DNA of 64,000 nucleotides from Flavobacterium sp. ACN2 (lineage in GTDB: Bacteria > Bacteroidota > Bacteroidia > Flavobacteriales > Flavobacteriaceae), in assembly GCF_002303885.1 (NCBI RefSeq), contig NZ_MRCM01000009.1, positions 62,001-126,000 on the forward strand, in the 5' to 3' direction. Numbering within the stretch: position 1 is the stretch's first letter; each line of letters begins with the position of its first letter. The notes below the pieces were generated by a model. The model searched no databases. It was given only the letters and a program-made list of their open reading frames with translations, and had not been told where the DNA came from. This document shows, piece by piece, positions 59,831-64,000 of the stretch. The translations under genes and the position numbers were made by a program.

Positions 59831-60109
59831 TTAGTCTAATTTATTCTTGATATAATATTTTCCGTCCAAATCTTCATCAAAATCATCTATTTTAACGGGT
59901 TTTGGTTTTGGTTTATTTGCAATTGCCTTCTTTTTCCACATCTCAAATTTTTCAAGAGGCATTTTCTTTTTCATGATGTCCAGGACTTCTTTTTCTGCCA
60001 ATCCAAATTCTTTCTTTATAATTTCAAATGGATTTCTTTCTTCTAAAGCTAACGAAACAAGTCTTTCGATTTGTTCCGGAGTTAATTCTTTGCGGCTACT
60101 CTTTTTCAT
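59831..60109 (-). CDS. DUF2805/TIGR03643 small protein
   Basis: 92 residues. ELTPEQIERLVSLALEERNPFEIIKKEFGLAEKEVLDIMKKKMPLEKFEMWKKKA is the family signature (helix-turn-helix-like), followed by a Lys/Pro linker and an acidic tail (KIDDFDEDLDGKYYIKNKLD). The usual family sequence continues 'RxxGRxTKH', which is replaced here by NKPKPKPVK. Function unknown; DNA binding is plausible from the HTH-like core. Confidence 0.88.
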   Translation of the reverse strand: MKKSSRKELTPEQIERLVSLALEERNPFEIIKKEFGLAEKEVLDIMKKKMPLEKFEMWKKKAIANKPKPKPVKIDDFDEDLDGKYYIKNKLD

Positions 60110-60230
60110 CTCGTGAAAATTAATTCAAAATAGGGTGTTAATTATTAATAGATTGATTTTCAATTTCTGTATCAATATTAAAAAAAAAAATAATAAGTTG
60201 GTTCAGTAAAGTTCAATTTTTTTAATGATT

Positions 60231-61058
60231 TTAACTGTTTTTGAAGGATCGTGATTTTTGAAATGGAATTTTTAACAGATTCTTCAATTCATTGTTTTCT
60301 TCAGACTGCATATGAGTGTCTACACCATATATAAGTTGATCTTTAGGTAAGTAGGTAAAGGTTTTAAAAAGCCTGTCCCAAACAGAAAAAATATTGCCAT
60401 AATTGCTGTCTGTATAAGGCAGCACATAATGATGATGCACTTTATGCATATTAGGCGAAACAATAAAATAACTTAAGAATAGATCCAATTTTTCTGGCAG
60501 CGAAATATTGGCGTGGTTAAATTGTGAAGCAACAACTGATAATGATTGATAAAGAAAAACCATCCACATGGGAGTCCCGATAATTAAAACGCCTAAAGTG
60601 GTAAAAATAAAACGGACTACACTTTCTCCAGGATGATGTCTATTGGCAGTTGTGGTATCGATCCAAGTGTCGGTATGGTGCACCAGATGAAACTGCCAAA
60701 GAATTTTTACTTTGTGTTCTACCAAATGAGCTAAATAAGCTCCTATTAAGTCCAGAAGCAGTAAGCCAATTATAGTATATAGCCAGATAGGCATTTTTGG
60801 AAGCCATTGCAGAATTCCAAAATTATGTTCGATTGTCCAAGCGGCAGTCCGTATTAAAATAAATGCAAGAATAAAATTGACAACAATTGTAGTGAAGGTA
60901 AAAAAGAAATTGATACCTGCATGAGGCCATTTTTTATATTGCATTTTAAACAAAGGAAAACTGTTTTCAATTAGCCAGAAAATAGTAATACCGCCAACCA
61001 AAATCAAACTTCTGTGCGAAGAAGGAATCGTAGAAAAATAATTAATAATGTCATTCAT
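60231..61058 (-). CDS. Fatty acid hydroxylase/sterol desaturase family protein
   Basis: 275 residues, 4-5 TM helices. The di-iron His boxes are visible: HLVEHKVKILW, FHLVHHTDTWID, NRHHPGES and MHKVHHHYVLPYTDSNYGNIFSVWDRLF. It should be an integral membrane di-iron oxygenase acting on a lipid or carotenoid; substrate not predictable from sequence. Bacterial members include alkylglycerol-like and carotenoid hydroxylases. Confidence 0.9.
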   Translation of the reverse strand: MNDIINYFSTIPSSHRSLILVGGITIFWLIENSFPLFKMQYKKWPHAGINFFFTFTTIVVNFILAFILIRTAAWTIEHNFGILQWLPKMPIWLYTIIGLLLLDLIGAYLAHLVEHKVKILWQFHLVHHTDTWIDTTTANRHHPGESVVRFIFTTLGVLIIGTPMWMVFLYQSLSVVASQFNHANISLPEKLDLFLSYFIVSPNMHKVHHHYVLPYTDSNYGNIFSVWDRLFKTFTYLPKDQLIYGVDTHMQSEENNELKNLLKIPFQKSRSFKNS

Positions 61059-61112
61059 GATGCATAAATATTTGAATTAATTAAAGATTTCTTTCGGTTT
61101 TATTCCAATAAA

Positions 61113-61154
61113 AAAGAGAAAACCAAATATAAATATATCTGATTTTCTCTTTAG
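61113..61154 (-). terminator. Intrinsic terminator of the GlsB-like gene
   Basis: AAAGAGAAAA / TTTTCTCTTT stem around an AT-rich loop, 20 bp past the stop at 61173. Confidence 0.6.
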
Positions 61155-61172
61155 AAATTATTATTTAGGATA

Positions 61173-61412
61173 TTATTTTTTGATGAGGCTGATTATAAAT
61201 AATAAAACCCACGCACCTGCTACAGCAATCAGAATCTGCCACAGAAGGCCGCCGCCTCCAATGCCAAGTTTTCCAGCAATCCATCCTCCGATAAATCCGC
61301 CTATGATTCCGACAATAATATTGCCAATTAAACCAAATCCGGCACCTTTCCAGATTTGACCCGCTAGCCATCCAGAAATGGCACCTATAAGTAAGAAATA
61401 TAAAAATTCCAT
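61173..61412 (-). CDS. GlsB/YeaQ/YmgE family membrane protein
   Basis: 79 residues, three short Gly-rich TM helices: FLYFLLIGAISGWLAGQIWKGAGFGLIGNIIVGIIGGFIGGWIAGKLG, then LLWQILIAVAGAWVLLFIISL. This is the transglycosylase-associated/GlsB stress family. It lies 44 bp after aqpZ on the same strand, likely co-transcribed with it. Function unresolved; a general-stress role by family. Confidence 0.93.
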   Translation of the reverse strand: MEFLYFLLIGAISGWLAGQIWKGAGFGLIGNIIVGIIGGFIGGWIAGKLGIGGGGLLWQILIAVAGAWVLLFIISLIKK

Positions 61413-61455
61413 ATTTTTATTTTTTTGATGATGTTTTGATTTCTTTTTTCAGTTA

Positions 61456-62163
61456 TTATGCTTCTGCGTGATTTTGAAGCAGTGTTTTATAAAGAAAACC
61501 TGCGGCTAATGCACCAAGAATAGGGGCAACCCAAAACAGCCAAACCTGTGATAATGGCTCTCCGCCAACAAAAATGGCTTGAGATAAAGATCTCGCTGGA
61601 TTTACAGAAGTATTCGTAATCGGAATACTGATTAAGTGTATTAAAGTTAACGCCAAACCGATTGCGATTCCTGCAAATCTGCCATTTGCAAATTTATCAG
61701 TTGCTCCTAAAATCACTAATAAAAAGAATAATGTAAGTACAAATTCTGCAATGAAAGCAGACTGTAAGGAATAGCCATCAGGAGAAAAAGCTCCAAAACC
61801 ATTAGATGCAAAGGCTCCAGCTTTTGTACTGTCAATTGCAAAACCAGCTTTTCCAGAAGCTATTGTGTATAAAGTGCCTGCTGCTGCAACAGCTCCAACA
61901 CATTGTGCAATGATGTACGGAATAAGATCTTTTGCTGAGAATCTTTCGCCAGCCCACAAACCAAAAGAAACAGCGGGATTAAAATGACCACCAGAAATAT
62001 GGCCAACAGCATAGGCCATTGTAAGTACCGTTAAACCAAAAGCAAGCGCAACACCAGCAAATCCGATTCCTAAATTTGGAATTCCCGCTGCAAAAATTGC
62101 GCTTCCGCATCCACCAAAAACAAGCCAATAAGTTCCAAAGAACTCTGCAAATAATTTTTTCAT
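61456..62163 (-). CDS. aqpZ: Aquaporin Z-type channel
   Basis: 235 residues, six TMs. Two NPA motifs: [13 protein letters not shown] (~60-72) and [14 protein letters not shown] (~184-197). Water-specific features: the selectivity-filter His and Arg positions are in [21 protein letters not shown], and F at the N-terminal TM ([16 protein letters not shown]). Water flow for osmotic balance. Downstream of the DoxX gene (26 bp) and upstream of the GlsB-like gene, in a small envelope cluster. Confidence 0.93.
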   Translation of the reverse strand: MKKLFAEFFGTYWLVFGGCGSAIFAAGIPNLGIGFAGVALAFGLTVLTMAYAVGHISGGHFNPAVSFGLWAGERFSAKDLIPYIIAQCVGAVAAAGTLYTIASGKAGFAIDSTKAGAFASNGFGAFSPDGYSLQSAFIAEFVLTLFFLLVILGATDKFANGRFAGIAIGLALTLIHLISIPITNTSVNPARSLSQAIFVGGEPLSQVWLFWVAPILGALAAGFLYKTLLQNHAEA

Positions 62164-62188
62164 AATAAAATAATTTAAATGGTTAATG

Positions 62189-62545
62189 TTAGAATGTATA
62201 TTGGTAAGCCCAATAAATTAAAACAATTTGTAAGGGCAAACGTACAAATAAAATCCATAATGGTAAACCAAATCCTGCTTTTTTATTTTGAAACATATAC
62301 AAATTGGCAGGAAAAATAGCAATTAATAGCATTATAATTCCCCAGGCGGCAATTTGTGTTGTAAAAGGCAGGATTAGAAAGATGCCTAGAATAATCTCAG
62401 AAGCACCACTTAAAATATTTATTAATTTGGGGTTTTTAAATGCGGGCGGAATGATTTTTATGTACATTCCAGGTTTTCTAAAATGATTTAGACCAGCAAG
62501 AATATAAAGGAAAGCCATTAAATATAAATGCCAAGGTAAAATCAT
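62189..62545 (-). CDS. DoxX family membrane protein
   Basis: 118 residues, four TM helices (~5-20, 45-62, 70-86, 96-115). [51 protein letters not shown] contains the DoxX pattern (A-G-x-x-H-F..., P, 'SG..Ei.lG..Ll.p'). Function in the respiratory or redox sense is not established for this short form. First gene of the minus-strand aqpZ group. Confidence 0.88.
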   Translation of the reverse strand: MILPWHLYLMAFLYILAGLNHFRKPGMYIKIIPPAFKNPKLINILSGASEIILGIFLILPFTTQIAAWGIIMLLIAIFPANLYMFQNKKAGFGLPLWILFVRLPLQIVLIYWAYQYTF

Positions 62546-62632
62546 GATATTTAATTGTTTATCACGAATTTATAAAAAAATTAACAATTATTGCATTACA
62601 AGACTTCTTTTTTTGAAAGTATGTATTTTGGG

Positions 62633-63535
62633 CTATTTTTTTGACTTGAAATTTACATTCATAATAATTATGGCCAGAATAATCAATACAATGCCGACCC
62701 ATTGAGAAAAGATTACTTTTTCGTTTAATAAAACATACGCCATCATTACAGAAACTGGCAGTTCTAGGGCAGAAACAATACTTCCTAGTCCAATTCCAGT
62801 TAACGGAAAACCTGCAGTCATTAAAAGTGGCGGAATTATGGTACCAAATAAGGATAATACAATTCCCCATTTAAGGAAGATTTCCATATTAAACGCCGTA
62901 ACCTGTGTTGCAAAAGCAAACGAAAATACAATAACAGCACCTCCTAAAAGCATATAAAGACTTCTTTGAGCAGATGAAATTTCGGTTGCTACACTATTGG
63001 CAGTAAACATAGTTGTAGTAAAAGAAGCAGCAGCAAGCATTCCCCAAACTAAACCTCTCCAGTCTAATTCGATATCGTTATTGATAATATTGGTGGCTAA
63101 AACAGTTCCAAAAAGCACTATTAATACCGCAATGACCTTTTGTTTTGAAGGCAGTTTTTTTTCTAAAATCATTTCAAGCAAAACACCCATCCAGACCGTT
63201 TGCATCAACAAAACGATTCCGATAGACACAGGAATATATTTTACCGCCAAATAATAAAATAAGCTTGTCATTCCTAAAGAAGTTCCAGCTAACATTAAAT
63301 TGAAAACATTTTTACGAGATGCTTTTACGGCAGGTTTGTTTTTGTTTTTAATACGCTGAAAAAGATTGATTGCAAGAATACCTAGAATTCCGTATATAAA
63401 CTGTGAGGTCGTTACTTCTGCAGTTGTGTATCCTTCAGAATAGGCCATTTTTACAAAAGTAGCCAACATTCCGTAAGTAGTTGCTCCCAAAGCAACAAGA
63501 AAAACACCCTTTAATACACTATTTTGCGACGTCAT
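62633..63535 (-). CDS. EamA/DMT family exporter
   Basis: 300 residues, ten predicted TMs in two five-helix EamA repeats (~8-140 and ~155-290). Repeat 1 includes TTYGMLATFVKMAYSEGYTTAEVTTSQFIYG and MQTVWMGVLLEMILEKKLPSKQKVIAVLIVLFGT. Repeat 2 includes GLVWGMLAAASFTTTMFTANS and ALELPVSVMMAYVLLNEKVIFSQWVGIVLIILAI. A drug/metabolite transporter; substrate unknown. Single gene. Confidence 0.9.
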   Translation of the reverse strand: MTSQNSVLKGVFLVALGATTYGMLATFVKMAYSEGYTTAEVTTSQFIYGILGILAINLFQRIKNKNKPAVKASRKNVFNLMLAGTSLGMTSLFYYLAVKYIPVSIGIVLLMQTVWMGVLLEMILEKKLPSKQKVIAVLIVLFGTVLATNIINNDIELDWRGLVWGMLAAASFTTTMFTANSVATEISSAQRSLYMLLGGAVIVFSFAFATQVTAFNMEIFLKWGIVLSLFGTIIPPLLMTAGFPLTGIGLGSIVSALELPVSVMMAYVLLNEKVIFSQWVGIVLIILAIIIMNVNFKSKK

Positions 63536-63687
63536 AAATTATCTGTTTTAAAAAAATTAAGCCGGCAAAGGTAAGCTATTTTGTTTAGGATTCTCTTGTA
63601 CTATGTTGAAAATAATGATTTAATTGTAACAGAATTGATTTTTAAAGGCTTAAAATAAGAATTCTTTAAAAAGTTAAAGAGTGAAAA

Positions 63688-63726
63688 ATAGAAAAGCCAT
63701 CAAGAATAATTCTGATGGCTTTTTAT
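63688..63726 (-). terminator. Intrinsic terminator of the FKBP gene
   Basis: AAAGCCATCA / GATGGCTTTTT, with the minus-strand T-run below 63690. Confidence 0.75.
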
Positions 63727-63757
63727 ATCTATAAAGAATAAATCTTCTCTTTTCTAA

Positions 63758-64000
63758 TTACTTAGGCTGGTTTTGATACGTTTCAATTTCAAAAATCAAA
63801 GTAGCATTTGGAGGAATCACTCCGCCAGCACCTTTTTCGCCATACGCTAAATTTGAAGGTAAAAAGAAAGTCGCTTTTTCTCCGTCTGTCATCATATCAA
63901 GAGCTTCAAGAAAACCAGGAATCATTCCCTCTTTTTTACCAACTGTAAAAGGAAACGTTTTGTATCCGCCTTGCGCATCTCTATTGGCATCATATTTTCC
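63758..64000 (-). CDS. FKBP-type peptidyl-prolyl isomerase, C-terminal part
   Basis: Minus-strand frame open to the window edge, stop TAA at 63758-63760; 80 residues visible. FPFTVGKKEGMIPGFLEALDMMTDGEKATFFLPSNLAYGEKGAGGVIPPNATLIFEIE is the FKBP core (V-I-x-G-[FW]-x-E..., LAYG..G.G..IPPNATL.F.ie.). The N-terminus, and any signal or lipid anchor, lies outside. Peptidyl-prolyl isomerisation and chaperone role, usually periplasmic or lipid-anchored in this group. Confidence 0.93.
   Translation of the reverse strand, partial: GKYDANRDAQGGYKTFPFTVGKKEGMIPGFLEALDMMTDGEKATFFLPSNLAYGEKGAGGVIPPNATLIFEIETYQNQPK

Overview
The window looks like a chromosomal segment of a Flavobacterium or close relative (Bacteroidota, Flavobacteriaceae). 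The DNA is AT-rich. Several genes have the Bacteroidota -7 box TAnnTTTG rather than a sigma70 -10 box. The gene content also fits: glutamine synthetases of the GSII and GSIII types, fused isobutyryl-CoA mutase IcmF, HMA/AraC regulators, CHASE3-PAS kinases, DUF5723/OmpA proteins with thrombospondin type 3 repeats, and a Bacteroidota-type curli operon. No rRNA, tRNA or CRISPR array was seen.

Layout. 0-10 kb: a partial DUF5723 outer-membrane protein; a minus-strand stress/envelope cluster (unknown acidic protein, holin-like protein, YtxH, a 50-residue Lmo0937-type protein, beta-barrel protein, DUF4142 lipoprotein); an HMA-AraC regulator, response regulator and histidine kinase; CsbD; Dps; and a full-length DUF5723-TSP3-OmpA protein. 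10-24 kb: pyrF, a BtuF-like protein, an AraC regulator, aldo/keto reductase, a 330-bp tandem duplication ahead of catalase, purU, DUF4197, two paralogous SGNH lipoproteins and a large L,D-transpeptidase. 24-34 kb: icmF, then an accessory stretch with an Mrr-type endonuclease, small membrane proteins, a 38-residue proline-rich protein missed by length cut-offs, an XRE regulator and a free-standing Hint-fold protein. 33.7-38 kb: four tandem small secreted paralogues next to an AraC regulator, with a shared operator-like element. 38-46 kb: esterase, collagen-like lipoprotein, TerC, an IS110 element, and divergent GSII and GSIII genes. 46-52 kb: curli operon csgA-csgB-(csgH/E)-csgF-csgG plus a lipoprotein. 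52-64 kb: purM, GH92 mannosidase, M61 peptidase, a membrane/stress cluster, aquaporin, DoxX, an EamA exporter and a partial FKBP isomerase.

Most notable reading: the IS110 element (41108-42307) interrupts one arm of a palindromic repeat, and removing exactly 1200 bp restores a 30/30 palindrome. Its 220-bp non-coding left end contains two consecutive loops. Their segments can be matched to left target, right target, left donor and right donor, all meeting at a TC core, in the order described for IS621-type bridge RNAs. The recombinase gene is frameshifted, so this copy is probably a fossil with a readable guide RNA.

Other notable points: a conserved AACC-N6-GGTT element at nearly constant distance (about 113 bp) upstream of three secreted paralogues and also upstream of the neighbouring araC gene; a 10-A tract that splits the CsgH/CsgE fusion out of frame; a LytTR-type direct repeat (exactly 21-bp period) upstream of csgA; and several families of interspersed palindromic repeats.
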